Assembly (NCBI GenBank): GCA_039922435.1
Contig: JBDTES010000018.1
Coordinates: forward strand, 1 to 64,000
Direction of reading: 5' to 3'
DNA from: JBDTES01 sp039922435
Lineage (GTDB): Bacteria > Patescibacteriota > Saccharimonadia > Saccharimonadales > UBA4665
Length of the DNA: 64,000 nucleotides
Shown: one piece after another, positions 52,867 through 61,395 of the stretch
Numbering within the stretch: the first letter of the stretch is position 1
How the letters are laid out: each line of letters opens with the position of its first letter
Translations under genes and position numbers: made by a program
The notes under the pieces: generated by a model
The model's database searches: none
What the model was told of the DNA's origin: nothing
Seen by the model: the letters and a program-made list of their open reading frames with translations, nothing else

Positions 52867-53295
52867 TTAGATCTCAACCTCTACACCCATACTTCGGGCG
52901 GTGCCGGCTACCATCTTCTTGACGGCTTCGATATCATCAGTGTTCATGTCGTGAGCCTTTTCTTCGGCGATTTTTTGTAAATCAGCCTGGCTTAGCTTCT
53001 TAGCTATCTTTTCGCTATTTGGTTTGCCGGAGCCTTTTTTGATACCCAAAGCTGATCGAATGCGATCATCGGTGGCTTCGGCCACAACTCGGAACTTCAT
53101 TGACCGATCATCGAAAACGGTAATGTGAGCCGTAACGGTTTTGCCCATCATGTCTTTAGTAGCGTCATTAAATGGGTTAATAAAATCCATCATATTAACG
53201 CCGTATTGACCGAGGGTTGAACCAACCGGAGGCGCCGCTGAGGCTTGGCCACCCTTGAGTTTCATCTTTAAATTTGCTTTGACGACTTTTGCCAT
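52867..53295 (-). CDS. rplK: 50S ribosomal protein L11
   Basis: A 142-residue L11. MAKVVKANLKMKLKGGQASA, APPVGSTLGQYGVNMMDFIN and the C-terminal RNA-binding domain ending GTARSMGVEVEI are typical. The start at 53295 follows AAGGAG at a good distance; the longer frame from 53325 is not needed. It binds the GTPase-associated centre of 23S rRNA. Confidence 0.96.
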   Translation of the reverse strand: MAKVVKANLKMKLKGGQASAAPPVGSTLGQYGVNMMDFINPFNDATKDMMGKTVTAHITVFDDRSMKFRVVAEATDDRIRSALGIKKGSGKPNSEKIAKKLSQADLQKIAEEKAHDMNTDDIEAVKKMVAGTARSMGVEVEI

Positions 53296-53409
53296 CTTTT
53301 TCTCCTTATAATTACGAAGATTCACCGCTTCTCGATAGTCGAGATTGAAGCACGGTTACTAATTCTCCTACCTTTTAGTAGTATGTAACAGCTGCCATTA
53401 TACTAGAAT

Positions 53410-53748
53410 CTACCTAACTTGTCTAGGTAAGGAGGTGTCAGTTAAATTACTCACACCCGATAGTATGGATAATTGTTGGCTCTCGGCGTAACCAGCTCGT
53501 TCAGCAGCTTTGTCACCACTACCTAAGTGATAAGCTGACATAACAATCACTGCGGTCGCTAGTACACCTACCATCGGTGCTGCGTTGCCTCCGTTTTGAG
53601 CTAGCTCACCCGTCCACGCTGAGAGGGCTAGGCCGCCAGCCGCTAGTAATGTACCGATAGAATGGTCAAATCTCGCCGAGCGTTTATCCTCTCTAGCAAC
53701 TTGACTATATTTATCAGCAACCCATATAGCATATCGTGACACAGACAT
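53410..53748 (-). CDS. Small membrane protein between nusG and rplK
   Basis: A 112-residue protein with two predicted membrane helices (about residues 31-47 and 58-74) and soluble ends. Function unknown. Its start is directly after the nusG stop, so it belongs to the secE-nusG transcript. It is another insertion into a normally compact operon. Confidence 0.62.
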   Translation of the reverse strand: MSVSRYAIWVADKYSQVAREDKRSARFDHSIGTLLAAGGLALSAWTGELAQNGGNAAPMVGVLATAVIVMSAYHLGSGDKAAERAGYAESQQLSILSGVSNLTDTSLPRQVR

Positions 53749-53749
53749 A

Positions 53750-54292
53750 TTAAACTCGTTTGACTTGGAGGCTATCTAATTCGACTGGAGTTTCGCGGCC
53801 AAACATACTGACTAGGACTTTGAGCTTGCCCTTTTGACTATCAATTTCGTTAACAGCACCATCAAAGCCCTTGAATGGTCCGTCGGTGATACTAACGACT
53901 TCACCAACGCTGTAATCGATCTTGTGCTTAGGTTGTTCGAGACCCATACGTTTTTGAATCTTTTCGATTTCGTCTTCGCCAATTGGAGTCGGATCAGTGC
54001 CAGTACCGACGAATCCAGTAACCGACGGAGTGTTGCGTACGATATACCAAGCGTCTTCAGTCAACTTCATATGGACTAGGACATATCCCTGGAAAATACG
54101 CTTTTCGACAACTTTACGCTTACCGTTCTTAATCTCAATCTGTTTCTCTTTGGGGACTAAAGCCTCAAAGATTTTATCTTTCATGTCTAAACTATCGGCT
54201 CGCTGGCGAATTGATTCAGCCACCTTCTCTTCGTATCCACTATAGGTGTGGATTACGTACCACTGTTTTGATGTATCGTATCGTTTGCTCAT
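53750..54292 (-). CDS. nusG: Transcription termination/antitermination protein NusG
   Basis: A 180-residue NusG with the NGN domain (QWYVIHTYSGYEEKVAESIR, then VRNTPSVTGFVG) and a C-terminal KOW domain (VVSITDGPFKGFDGAVNEID). It links RNA polymerase to Rho or to ribosomal S10. It follows secE by 1 base. Confidence 0.96.
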   Translation of the reverse strand: MSKRYDTSKQWYVIHTYSGYEEKVAESIRQRADSLDMKDKIFEALVPKEKQIEIKNGKRKVVEKRIFQGYVLVHMKLTEDAWYIVRNTPSVTGFVGTGTDPTPIGEDEIEKIQKRMGLEQPKHKIDYSVGEVVSITDGPFKGFDGAVNEIDSQKGKLKVLVSMFGRETPVELDSLQVKRV

Positions 54293-54293
54293 A

Positions 54294-54713
54294 TTATTTT
54301 AATAAAACCTCTCTAAATAATTTATCTAAACCATAATCAACGACGGCTATAAGAGCGCCGAAGACAACTGCAAACATAATAACTGCCCAAGTTAACTGGC
54401 GACTCTCTTCCCATTTAGGCCAAGTGACTTGTTTAAGTTCGCGCCAACTGTCGCGGGTGTATTTGATAAGCAAGATTGTGCCAACAAACTTAATAGCCCG
54501 TAAATTGAAGAACCAACGCAGGCCATGCCCGATTTGTTTTAATGGTGGTTTATGACCAATCCAAGCCAAAACTTTAACAATCAGTTTCATTAACCAGATG
54601 AAGCCGCGCCATAACATTCGAACGGGCCAGAAGAACCCTCGCCAGAATACTTTAGCTAGTGATTCGTCGACTATAGGAGCTTCTTTAAGTTTCTTTTTGG
54701 TTGACTTGACCAC
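54294..54713 (-). CDS. secE: Preprotein translocase subunit SecE with N-terminal extension
   Basis: A 139-residue SecE. The conserved core is at the C-terminus (SWRELKQVTWPKWEESRQLT then a membrane helix VIMFAVVFGALIAVVDYG). The extra 75 or so residues at the N-terminus are rich in Trp, Arg and Lys (FWRGFFWPVRMLWRGFIWLM) and may form one or two amphipathic or membrane-associated helices. The start is GTG with GAGAGG upstream. SecE clamps the SecY channel. Confidence 0.88.
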   Translation of the reverse strand: MVKSTKKKLKEAPIVDESLAKVFWRGFFWPVRMLWRGFIWLMKLIVKVLAWIGHKPPLKQIGHGLRWFFNLRAIKFVGTILLIKYTRDSWRELKQVTWPKWEESRQLTWAVIMFAVVFGALIAVVDYGLDKLFREVLLK

Positions 54714-54731
54714 TATTTATCCTCTCTTATC

Positions 54732-54756
54732 AAAAAAGCCTACACTATTTGTAGGC
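54732..54756 (-). terminator. Terminator-like hairpin in the secE leader
   Basis: On the minus strand GCCTACA / TGTAGGC with an AATAG loop, then TTTTTT. It lies 18 bases before the secE GTG, after the secE promoter, so it can only act as a leader attenuator. Confidence 0.75.
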
Positions 54757-54767
54757 ATTTCAAGTCA

Positions 54768-54796
54768 AGCATACTCCTGGGGCGGCCCGCCGTCAA
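54768..54796 (-). promoter_or_regulatory. Promoter of secE-nusG-rplK-rplA with an inverted repeat in the spacer
   Basis: On the minus strand TTGACG, a 17-base GC-rich spacer and TATGCT. The spacer and -35 edge contain the inverted repeat GGCGG-G-CCGCC, a possible operator. Confidence 0.58.
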
Positions 54797-54848
54797 TATT
54801 TTTTATATAATTCAGCTCGAGTTAGTAGCGACTAAAGGTTTGGGCTGA

Positions 54849-54854
54849 TATAGT
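54849..54854 (+). promoter_or_regulatory. -10 box TATAGT, 6 bases before the ATG at 54861
   Basis: TATAGT, TTAAGC, ATG. Predicts a leaderless transcript for the GT2 gene. Confidence 0.55.
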
Positions 54855-54860
54855 TTAAGC

Positions 54861-56357
54861 ATGACGCTAGTACTTGGTCTTTGGGTTACGGTCGCAATTT
54901 TTGAGGTAATTATTTCTATGATTTTACCTAAGCTTGCTTGGCGTAATGTCTGGGTTGGCTTAATTGTCGTAGTTAATTCCTTAACTTCTACTATGCTACT
55001 GCTGCATCATTGGCAATTCTGGCTCGGCGTTTGGCTCCTGACTGCCTATCGAATAATTAATTTACTCCGGACTGTCGAGAATCGATCGCCCGAATCTATG
55101 CTTAAGCGATTAGTACCTCGTTCGGCTAGCTGGCTAATTGGACTACAGATAATTAGCTTGGCGATTGGCTACGGGATTGGACTACTAAGTGCCAATACTG
55201 CTTGGCTAGGAGCCTCTATTATACAATTGATTTTGGCTGCCATAATTTTACACAGTACTTACCATAACTGGCGGCGAAGTGAGCTACTGTTAAAAACGAA
55301 GTCACGCAGTGATGCCGATCTACCAACTTTGAGTGTTTTGATTCCTGCCCGAAATGAAACGGATGATTTGAAAGCTTGTCTAGTCTCGCTGGTAGCAAGT
55401 GATTATCCCAAGCTGGAGATAATTGCTCTAGACGAATGCTCTGTTACTAAACGCACTCCAGAAATAATTAGACAGTTTGCGCATGATGGAGTTCGGTTCG
55501 TTGCTGGAGATGAGCCTGATCAGACAAATTGGCTAGCTAAAAATCAAGCCTATCAGAAGCTCACTAACGAAGCTAGTGGCGAGTTACTACTTTTTTGCGG
55601 GGTTGATGTCCGATTCGAGCGTCAAACACTGCGCTTATTAGTTGAAACTATGCTGGATAAAAAGAAACAGATGCTAAGCGTCTTACCGATGCATGATACT
55701 TTAGCGCAAGCCAAGTTAGCCTTAATTCAACCGCTCCGTTATATGTGGGAGCTATCTCTACCTAGGCGGCCGTTCAATCGTCCTCCAGTTTTAAGTACCT
55801 GTTGGATAATTCAGAAGGATATGATGAGAAAGCTTGGTGGATTTAAAGCAGTTGCTCGAAAGGTTGTACCAATGGCATATTTCGCCCGTCAGCTAGCCCC
55901 TCTAGATGGCTATTCTTTTGTTCGTAGTAACCTAGGGCTGGGATTGACTAGTAATAAGCCTGCTAGGGCACAATATGACACCGCTATCCGTGTACGCTAC
56001 CCTCAATTACATCGACGGGTCGAGATTGTTGTACTGACGGCACTAGCTGAGTTCTTTATATTCTTTGGACCGCTAATTGGCCTAATAAACGCCTGGTTTC
56101 TAGATGATGCTTGGCTAGTGGCGGTTATATCGTTACTAGCTGTCGTCTGCCTGATGTCGGCCTATCACCACGTTGCGGCGCGGACCAAACTTAACTCCCC
56201 GGTGTTAGCCTGGCTACTGTATTGGCCAGCTATCACAGTTGATTTGGCTCTAATACATATTTCGATGTGGAGATATGAATTCTCGACCGTAATCTGGAAA
56301 GACCGCAACGTTTGTATACCTGTTATGTATAACAATTCCAGTTTGCCAAAATCGTAA
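54861..56357 (+). CDS. Membrane GT2 family glycosyltransferase
   Basis: A 498-residue protein. It starts with two to four membrane helices (residues 1-145), followed by a GT-A domain (LPTLSVLIPARNETDDLKAC, about 151-170) and C-terminal helices (from about 395). The usual DDGS is LDECSV and the DxD region is CGVDVRFE. It resembles hopanoid/carotenoid-type or processive GT2 enzymes that use lipid acceptors. Substrate unknown. Confidence 0.82.
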   Translation: MTLVLGLWVTVAIFEVIISMILPKLAWRNVWVGLIVVVNSLTSTMLLLHHWQFWLGVWLLTAYRIINLLRTVENRSPESMLKRLVPRSASWLIGLQIISLAIGYGIGLLSANTAWLGASIIQLILAAIILHSTYHNWRRSELLLKTKSRSDADLPTLSVLIPARNETDDLKACLVSLVASDYPKLEIIALDECSVTKRTPEIIRQFAHDGVRFVAGDEPDQTNWLAKNQAYQKLTNEASGELLLFCGVDVRFERQTLRLLVETMLDKKKQMLSVLPMHDTLAQAKLALIQPLRYMWELSLPRRPFNRPPVLSTCWIIQKDMMRKLGGFKAVARKVVPMAYFARQLAPLDGYSFVRSNLGLGLTSNKPARAQYDTAIRVRYPQLHRRVEIVVLTALAEFFIFFGPLIGLINAWFLDDAWLVAVISLLAVVCLMSAYHHVAARTKLNSPVLAWLLYWPAITVDLALIHISMWRYEFSTVIWKDRNVCIPVMYNNSSLPKS

Positions 56358-56380
56358 AACCACATATACTATCGATTTGT

Positions 56381-56752
56381 ATGAACAACCCGAATTTCGG
56401 TAGTAACTTTAGCGCCAAGGTTAATAGTGATTCCAACACGGGTCTTTGGGCTAAGCGCTGGACTATTAGCGTTAGCGGGTTAGTCGGGTTTATGTGGCTA
56501 GATGGCGCAGTAGAACAATCGTCTCCAGTACTGGCGGCTATATTTTGGACTGGGAAGGCGGCCTGTTTCGGAGCCTTGGTTATATCAGAAATAGGGGCAT
56601 TTAGCCAGATGCGAGCCAATCAACCTAGAGCGGCATTAGATTTTGATCGAGAATTTCCTACGATTATCGGCCAGGAGTCTGGTTTGCGCGCAGGGCTAGC
56701 TGATATCAGGGAAGAATATCAAATGAATCAGCCTACTGGAGATTTGGAATAA
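56381..56752 (+). CDS. Small membrane-associated protein, unknown
   Basis: A 123-residue protein with one or two hydrophobic segments (about residues 27-42 and 48-70) and a polar C-terminus. TATACT (56365-56370) lies 10 bases before the ATG. It overlaps the 3' end of the convergent histidine kinase by 20 bases. Function unknown. Confidence 0.55.
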   Translation: MNNPNFGSNFSAKVNSDSNTGLWAKRWTISVSGLVGFMWLDGAVEQSSPVLAAIFWTGKAACFGALVISEIGAFSQMRANQPRAALDFDREFPTIIGQESGLRAGLADIREEYQMNQPTGDLE

Positions 56753-57833
56753 AAATCCTGAAGGTTGATCCACGATCCAGTTCACTGTCGAGGCTAATCT
56801 CGGCGTGAATTAAGCGGGCTAACTTCATAGTTACGTAGAGGCCTAGCCCAGTTCCGGTGTTGGCTCGGGTGCGGAAATCTTCGCTCCGGAAAAATTTATC
56901 AAAAACTTTTTCTTGATCCGGTTTACTTATACCGATGCCGGTATCGCTAATTGTAAACTCGACACCTTTTGGTGTTGGTTTAGCCCCGATAGTGACGAAT
57001 CCCTTTTCGGTGTACTTGATTGCGTTAGTCACAAAATTCTGAATGATTTCGCGGACGTAGAGTTCAGCCGAGTGCAGTATTTCCAATTTGGGGTCTAAGT
57101 CGGTTTTGATAGTTAAGCCTTTGGCTTCGGCCTCATCTTGGTAATTGTGGGCTAGTTCTACGGCTAGGTTATGTGGATTAATATCGGCAACATCGACTTC
57201 CAGCTTGCCTCTTTCGGCGCGGGATAGGGTTGATAAATCATTAACCAGTGAGGCTAAAAAAACAACTTGATCGTGAGCCGCCTTGAGAGCCTCGATAATC
57301 GGTTTGGTGTCACCAGATTTTTCAACGATAAACTGGGCATTCGAGATGTTCCCCTCGGTGATGGCAATCGGCGTGCGTAGTTCATGGCTAACAACACTAA
57401 TGAATTCGTCTCTTTCCTCTTCGAGTGATTTCTCGCGGGTAATGTCGCGCAGTAGCAGCACATAACCGCGGTCGCCCTTCTCGCCATAACCTAGGTGAAC
57501 CGGAGCAATCGACAGATACAAGTTGACCTCACTACCATCACTGTAATGAAGCAATAGATCACGTGAGGTTGTTGGAATTTTAGTTTCTCGCACCATGGTA
57601 GCAATGTCGACTGGTTGGCCGTTCTTATCGAATGGCTTGAGAATACGATCTAGCTTGCGACCTTTAAAGCTGCTGTTTAAATCTAGAATATTTAGGGCCG
57701 CACCATTATAGAGTGCAACTTTTATTTGATCGTCGACGGCAATTACACCGTCAGCCATGCTCCCGACTAGGCTAGTTAATCGTTCGTGCTCTAGGGCTGC
57801 GGTTGGCGGCAAAGTATCAGTCGGTTCAGGCAT
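56733..57833 (-). CDS. Soluble PAS-domain sensor histidine kinase (orphan)
   Basis: A 366-residue kinase from ATG 57833. It has an N-terminal PAS domain (SMADGVIAVDDQIKVALYNG), the phosphoacceptor H box SVVSHELRTPIAI, the N box NFVTNAIKYT, and the ATP motifs DTGIGI and GTGLGLYV. It has no membrane segments and no adjacent response regulator. I use ATG 57833 instead of the upstream GTG 57839 because a CATAAT box lies 7 bases before it. Confidence 0.93.
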   Translation of the reverse strand: MPEPTDTLPPTAALEHERLTSLVGSMADGVIAVDDQIKVALYNGAALNILDLNSSFKGRKLDRILKPFDKNGQPVDIATMVRETKIPTTSRDLLLHYSDGSEVNLYLSIAPVHLGYGEKGDRGYVLLLRDITREKSLEEERDEFISVVSHELRTPIAITEGNISNAQFIVEKSGDTKPIIEALKAAHDQVVFLASLVNDLSTLSRAERGKLEVDVADINPHNLAVELAHNYQDEAEAKGLTIKTDLDPKLEILHSAELYVREIIQNFVTNAIKYTEKGFVTIGAKPTPKGVEFTISDTGIGISKPDQEKVFDKFFRSEDFRTRANTGTGLGLYVTMKLARLIHAEISLDSELDRGSTFRIFIPNLQ

Positions 57834-57876
57834 AAGCACTATTATGCCATACCTGGCTAACTAGGACGATGCAGAT

Positions 57877-58599
57877 TTAAATTTCCAGTAGATTATAACC
57901 ACTACCCGAGGGCTGGTGCTTCCGAAGGGCCTTCGAGAGAGCTTTGGCTCTGGGTTCCATTGATGATAATTGCTTCCAGAAATTGGGTCCATGATTCATT
58001 TGAAGCGTGTGGGCTAGTTCGTGTTTTAGGACATAATCCACATATTCCCAAGGGAGCTCCATCAGATACAGGTTAAAAGTTAGTCGTTTTGAACTGTCGC
58101 AGCTGCCCCAGCGCCGTTTTAATGACTTTACTTTGAATCCGGCGTACGATAAGCCGAACTCAGCCGCAAATATATCTAACCTAGCCGGTAAGAGCTGCTC
58201 GGCTTCCTGTTTTAGGGCTCGGGCAATAGCTTTCTGAGCCGCTTGCTGGGCTTCTAAGCTATCTTCAGCAGTATTTGTGCCTAGTCGGACTATTACTTCG
58301 GTTTTGGTCACGCGGCCACTAGCTGGCTGGGATTTAAAAATGTGTTCAAAACGTAGATTGTGAAGTTTACCGATAGCCTGGCCAGATATTAGCTGGCTGG
58401 CTGGTCGTTTAGCCAGTTCGGCCTCTATCCATTGCTGATTGGCATTTACGAAGGCTACAGCCGCTGAATACGGTGTCCAGCGAGGCATACTTACTCGAAT
58501 TCCGTCAGTAGTTATGCTGATACGTAAATTACGGCTGCGGGCATTTTTATGCAGTTTAACCTTGCCTATTCCTGGCAATTCGATAATCTTTACTGGCAT
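57877..58599 (-). CDS. YgjP/WLM-type metallopeptidase (DUF45)
   Basis: A 240-residue protein with the zinc motif KHELAHTLQMNHGPNFW (HExxH and a downstream His), and KRRWGSCDSSKRLTFN before it, as in YgjP/DUF45 proteins. The N-terminus is KIIELPGIGKVKLHKN-like. The family is a metallopeptidase of unclear substrate. It lies 11 bases downstream of the P-loop kinase gene on the same strand. Confidence 0.87.
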   Translation of the reverse strand: MPVKIIELPGIGKVKLHKNARSRNLRISITTDGIRVSMPRWTPYSAAVAFVNANQQWIEAELAKRPASQLISGQAIGKLHNLRFEHIFKSQPASGRVTKTEVIVRLGTNTAEDSLEAQQAAQKAIARALKQEAEQLLPARLDIFAAEFGLSYAGFKVKSLKRRWGSCDSSKRLTFNLYLMELPWEYVDYVLKHELAHTLQMNHGPNFWKQLSSMEPRAKALSKALRKHQPSGSGYNLLEI

Positions 58600-58610
58600 T
58601 TATGAAGTCT

Positions 58611-59273
58611 CTAACGAATAGTGATGTTACGGCGTGACATATCAACCCGGCCGGCCATAATATTCGGAACTAAGTTAACCAGCCCTGGCTTGATAACCTG
58701 AGAGCTGGAATCACCTGTATCGACGACACCAAGTTCACGGAGGCGTCGCAGGATTGCACTTCTCTGGGTATTAAAGACGTGTTTACCACTTACAACTAAA
58801 TAGTTTTCGGATGTGGCAGGGTTTTGCATACCACTCCGCATGTGATCAAATTCGGATCGATTAAGCGGCTGGCTGTAACGGTCATCGGTCCGGCGGCGGT
58901 CCCGCTTGTTAACGCGGGCAAAGGCACTCTCAACATCTATTTGTAACCAAATTAACAAAGTCTCGGCGTGCATCTTTATAGCTAAGTTGCGTAGAGCGCG
59001 GCGTTGAGCCAAACGCATAGAGTTAGTATCGTAGATTACGCTCACTCCAGCGCTTAGGAATTCACCAGCCATGTAATTCATAAGGCTACTAACAACGTGG
59101 TTCTCTTCGTTGTTATAAATCGGTTTTTCAAACAGTTCAAAGCGGATTCGATCATCTTGTAAATGAGCGGCGTTAAGGCTGCCGGTTAGTTGCCGTGCTA
59201 ATAAACTCTTGCCGGCTCCGGGATAACCATAAAGCATTATAAATAATGGTTTGGTGGGTGTAAGTTTCTGCAT
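58611..59273 (-). CDS. P-loop kinase-like ATPase (AAA_33/zeta-toxin-like)
   Basis: A 220-residue protein with Walker A YGYPGAGKSLLARQL (about residues 15-29) and a conserved RDRRRTDDRYSQPLNRSEFD lid segment. It is like small predicted kinases that phosphorylate nucleosides, sugars or RNA ends. Substrate unknown. TATAAA lies 9 bases before the ATG. Confidence 0.8.
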   Translation of the reverse strand: MQKLTPTKPLFIMLYGYPGAGKSLLARQLTGSLNAAHLQDDRIRFELFEKPIYNNEENHVVSSLMNYMAGEFLSAGVSVIYDTNSMRLAQRRALRNLAIKMHAETLLIWLQIDVESAFARVNKRDRRRTDDRYSQPLNRSEFDHMRSGMQNPATSENYLVVSGKHVFNTQRSAILRRLRELGVVDTGDSSSQVIKPGLVNLVPNIMAGRVDMSRRNITIR

Positions 59274-59381
59274 TACCTGTTATTTATAGCAGATTTACCC
59301 TTGAGTTGCAAAGTAAAACAGATGACAATATCCTGAAAATTACGTACAATAGCTTTGTCCGTTAATAATTCATGACAATAT

Positions 59382-59457
59382 AGGGGTATAGCTCAGTTGG
59401 TAGAGCACCGGTCTCCAAAACCGGGTGTCGTAGGTTCGAGTCCTGCTACCCCTGCCA
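59382..59457 (+). tRNA. tRNA-Trp (anticodon CCA)
   Basis: A 76-base cloverleaf with encoded CCA. The acceptor arms are AGGGGTA and TACCCCT, and the anticodon stem-loop is CCGGT-CTCCAAA-ACCGG. The T arm is GTAGG-TTCGAGT-CCTGC. A secE gene does not follow here, unlike in many bacteria. Confidence 0.96.
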
Positions 59458-59502
59458 AGCATAAACAAGATACTAAAAATCTCCAATCTTAAGGCTTCTT
59501 GT

Positions 59503-59508
59503 TATAAT
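59503..59508 (+). promoter_or_regulatory. -10 box TATAAT, 6 bases before the ATG at 59515
   Basis: TATAAT, TAAGGT, ATG. The AAGG before the ATG falls within the six-base gap and would hardly be transcribed, so a leaderless start is likely. Confidence 0.62.
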
Positions 59509-59514
59509 TAAGGT

Positions 59515-59919
59515 ATGGCTGAAATATTGAAAAGTATAGCCTTAGGCGTAATTCAGAATAATGGAAATATACTTGTTATTCAACGTAAAGAACTTGAACG
59601 AGGCCTTAACGATGAAACATTAACTTGGGTCTTCCCAGGTGGTAAAGTTGAAAGTAGTGAAACAGTATATGACTCCGTTATAAGAGAAGTCTACGAGGAG
59701 ACAGGTTACAAGGTAAAAGCTACATCTACTATCGATGAAAAACAACATCCGACATTTCCGGCATATGTGTCTTACGTGGCTTGTGAGTTGGTTGATGATA
59801 ATGCGGGTAAAAATAAAGATATGGGAATCGCTGAAGTTAGATGGGTCTCTATTTCAGAATTTCAGAATATAATTACTAGTACATTAAACAGTAAGGTTAA
59901 GAGTTATCTAGGACTATGA
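59515..59919 (+). CDS. Nudix hydrolase
   Basis: A 134-residue Nudix protein with a canonical box GGKVESSETVYDSVIREVYE followed by ETG (GX5EX7REUXEEXG). It cleaves a nucleoside diphosphate linked to another group; the exact substrate cannot be read. It overlaps the NIF3-like gene by 4 bases. Confidence 0.9.
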   Translation: MAEILKSIALGVIQNNGNILVIQRKELERGLNDETLTWVFPGGKVESSETVYDSVIREVYEETGYKVKATSTIDEKQHPTFPAYVSYVACELVDDNAGKNKDMGIAEVRWVSISEFQNIITSTLNSKVKSYLGL

Positions 59920-60248
59920 AAAACAGAGTGATGATCGTAGTAAATGTGCCTACTGGAGAAGCTGATGCGATGCGAGAAGCTATAGGCAAAGCAGGCGGAG
60001 GGAGGCTTGGGGAATACAGCTCCTGTAGTTTTTCTATTAAGGGTATAGGTAGATTTTTGCCAAGTTCTATTGCTAACCCATCGATTGGAGAATCTGGTAC
60101 GCTTGAAGCAGTTGAAGAAGAGCGGATCGAGATCTCATGTTACGAGTTGGATGCCTCAGCTATAGTGAGTGTTATACGAGATGCTAGCTCATATGAAGAA
60201 CCTGCTGTTTTTGTCTATCAGCTTTTGAATATTGGTCAAAATTTCTAA
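59916..60248 (+). CDS. Stand-alone NIF3/CutA-like (YqfO insert) domain protein
   Basis: A 110-residue protein matching the PII/CutA-like insert of YqfO/NIF3 proteins: VPTGEADAMREAIGKAGGG, YSSCSFSIKGIGRF, IGESGTLEAVEEERIEI and the ending SSYEEPAVFVYQL. It occurs alone here, without the metal-binding NIF3 halves. Such domains trimerise and may bind a small ligand. It is coupled to the Nudix gene and followed by a strong terminator. Confidence 0.83.
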   Translation: MKNRVMIVVNVPTGEADAMREAIGKAGGGRLGEYSSCSFSIKGIGRFLPSSIANPSIGESGTLEAVEEERIEISCYELDASAIVSVIRDASSYEEPAVFVYQLLNIGQNF

Positions 60249-60283
60249 GTACATCAACTATGGGCTGCCACGAATATTTATTA

Positions 60284-60313
60284 AGCCTACAGGTGTTACC
60301 TGTAGGCTTTTTT
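60284..60313 (+). terminator. Intrinsic terminator after the NIF3-like gene
   Basis: A perfect 11-base-pair stem AGCCTACAGGT / ACCTGTAGGCT with a GTT loop, then TTTTT. The outer half of the stem is the same as in the secE leader hairpin. Confidence 0.95.
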
Positions 60314-60382
60314 GCTACAGTAAGCCCAGTTTGCATTTCGCTCTCCTTGTTCCGGTTTGATTCAGGTACAATGTTTAACGAT

Positions 60383-61042
60383 ATGGCAAATATAAAAGCG
60401 GTTATATATGACGTTGATGGAACGCTAATCGATACTGAGCCGCTGCACGTTAAGGCGTGGAGCCAAGCTCTCGAATATATCGGAGCTTCATTAGATTCCT
60501 TATCTAACGAATTCCTTTCAACTATGGCAGGTAAGAAGCCTGCAGCCATCGCTGAAGGAATGGTAGATAAGCTAGACCTCAAAGTAACAGAGGATGAGTT
60601 GCTTACTACTAAGACCGCTTGCTTCCTAAAGCTGGTTGAGACCCCCGAGGTAATGCCTGGAGCGATTGATTCAATACGCAGATTTAAAGCGACTGGATAT
60701 AGGCTAGCAATTGGCACATCACATGACCGGCCATTCGTTGATTCAATGATCATTAAACTTGGGCTCAATGATATTTTCGATGTGATAGTTACTGCTGATG
60801 AGGTGTCTAAAGGCAAACCTGATCCAGAGACATATCTTGCTGCTGCAATAAGGTTGGAGATTAAACCCGAAGAATGCCTTGTGTTCGAAGACGCGAGGAG
60901 TGGAGTTGAGTCCGCAAAGGCTAGTGGTGCTTTTTGCATAGCTATCAAAAATATTAATGCCGCACCCCAAAAGCTTGATGAAGCAGATGCTATAGTCAGC
61001 TCATTTGATGAAATAACAGAATCCCTCATTTCTGCTCTTTAA
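60383..61042 (+). CDS. HAD superfamily phosphatase/beta-phosphoglucomutase-like
   Basis: A 219-residue HAD protein from ATG 60383 (MANIKAVIYDVDGTLIDTEP). Motif I is DVDGT, motif II GTSHDRPF (Ser/Thr type), motif III the GKPDPETYL lysine, and motif IV VFEDARSG. Substrate not predictable; the beta-PGM subgroup is likely. A TACAAT (60367-60372) lies 10 bases before the ATG and overlaps the alternative ATG at 60371. Confidence 0.93.
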   Translation: MANIKAVIYDVDGTLIDTEPLHVKAWSQALEYIGASLDSLSNEFLSTMAGKKPAAIAEGMVDKLDLKVTEDELLTTKTACFLKLVETPEVMPGAIDSIRRFKATGYRLAIGTSHDRPFVDSMIIKLGLNDIFDVIVTADEVSKGKPDPETYLAAAIRLEIKPEECLVFEDARSGVESAKASGAFCIAIKNINAAPQKLDEADAIVSSFDEITESLISAL

Positions 61043-61095
61043 ATCTTATTACACCACAATAGGTTTGGTAACCGTCCAGGAAACCCTGCCAAGTA

Positions 61096-61124
61096 TTGAC
61101 ATTGTGATATGATTAGTGTTATAT
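61096..61124 (+). promoter_or_regulatory. Near-consensus promoter 7 bases before the ATG at 61132
   Basis: TTGACA, a 17-base spacer, TTATAT and 7 bases to the ATG. This is the best -35/-10 pair of a leaderless-type promoter in the window. Confidence 0.7.
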
Positions 61125-61131
61125 ATATACT

Positions 61132-61395
61132 ATGGTTACTAGAAAAGAAAGTTTCACAGATGAACGGGATTATAATACTGCTCGACTCCAGGATCTCGTA
61201 GCTGATTTAGGGCCAATTGATCCGCAACTTGCTTACTTGTGCCGTGGTAACAGAATTGCCCCGGTGGGCGAACTAAATTCATCGTTTGTGGGGGCTTGCG
61301 CTATTAGCGGCTGCACACTCCGATCTGATAAGGAAGCCGGCGTTACTGGATTTTGCCTTAAGGTGATAGTTGGTGTTGCTGAGTCTCAAGACTAG
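61132..61395 (+). CDS. Small unknown protein, 87 residues
   Basis: A soluble protein with three Cys (YLCRGNR, GACAISGCTLR) and one more near the end (GFCLKV). No family recognised. Its strong leaderless-type promoter supports it as real. Confidence 0.58.
   Translation: MVTRKESFTDERDYNTARLQDLVADLGPIDPQLAYLCRGNRIAPVGELNSSFVGACAISGCTLRSDKEAGVTGFCLKVIVGVAESQD

Noticed and set aside
56323..56619. Minus-strand ORF of 98 residues opposite the gene at 56381
   Set aside because: No promoter or ribosome binding site, and it overlaps two plus-strand genes. The plus-strand ORF has a well-placed -10.
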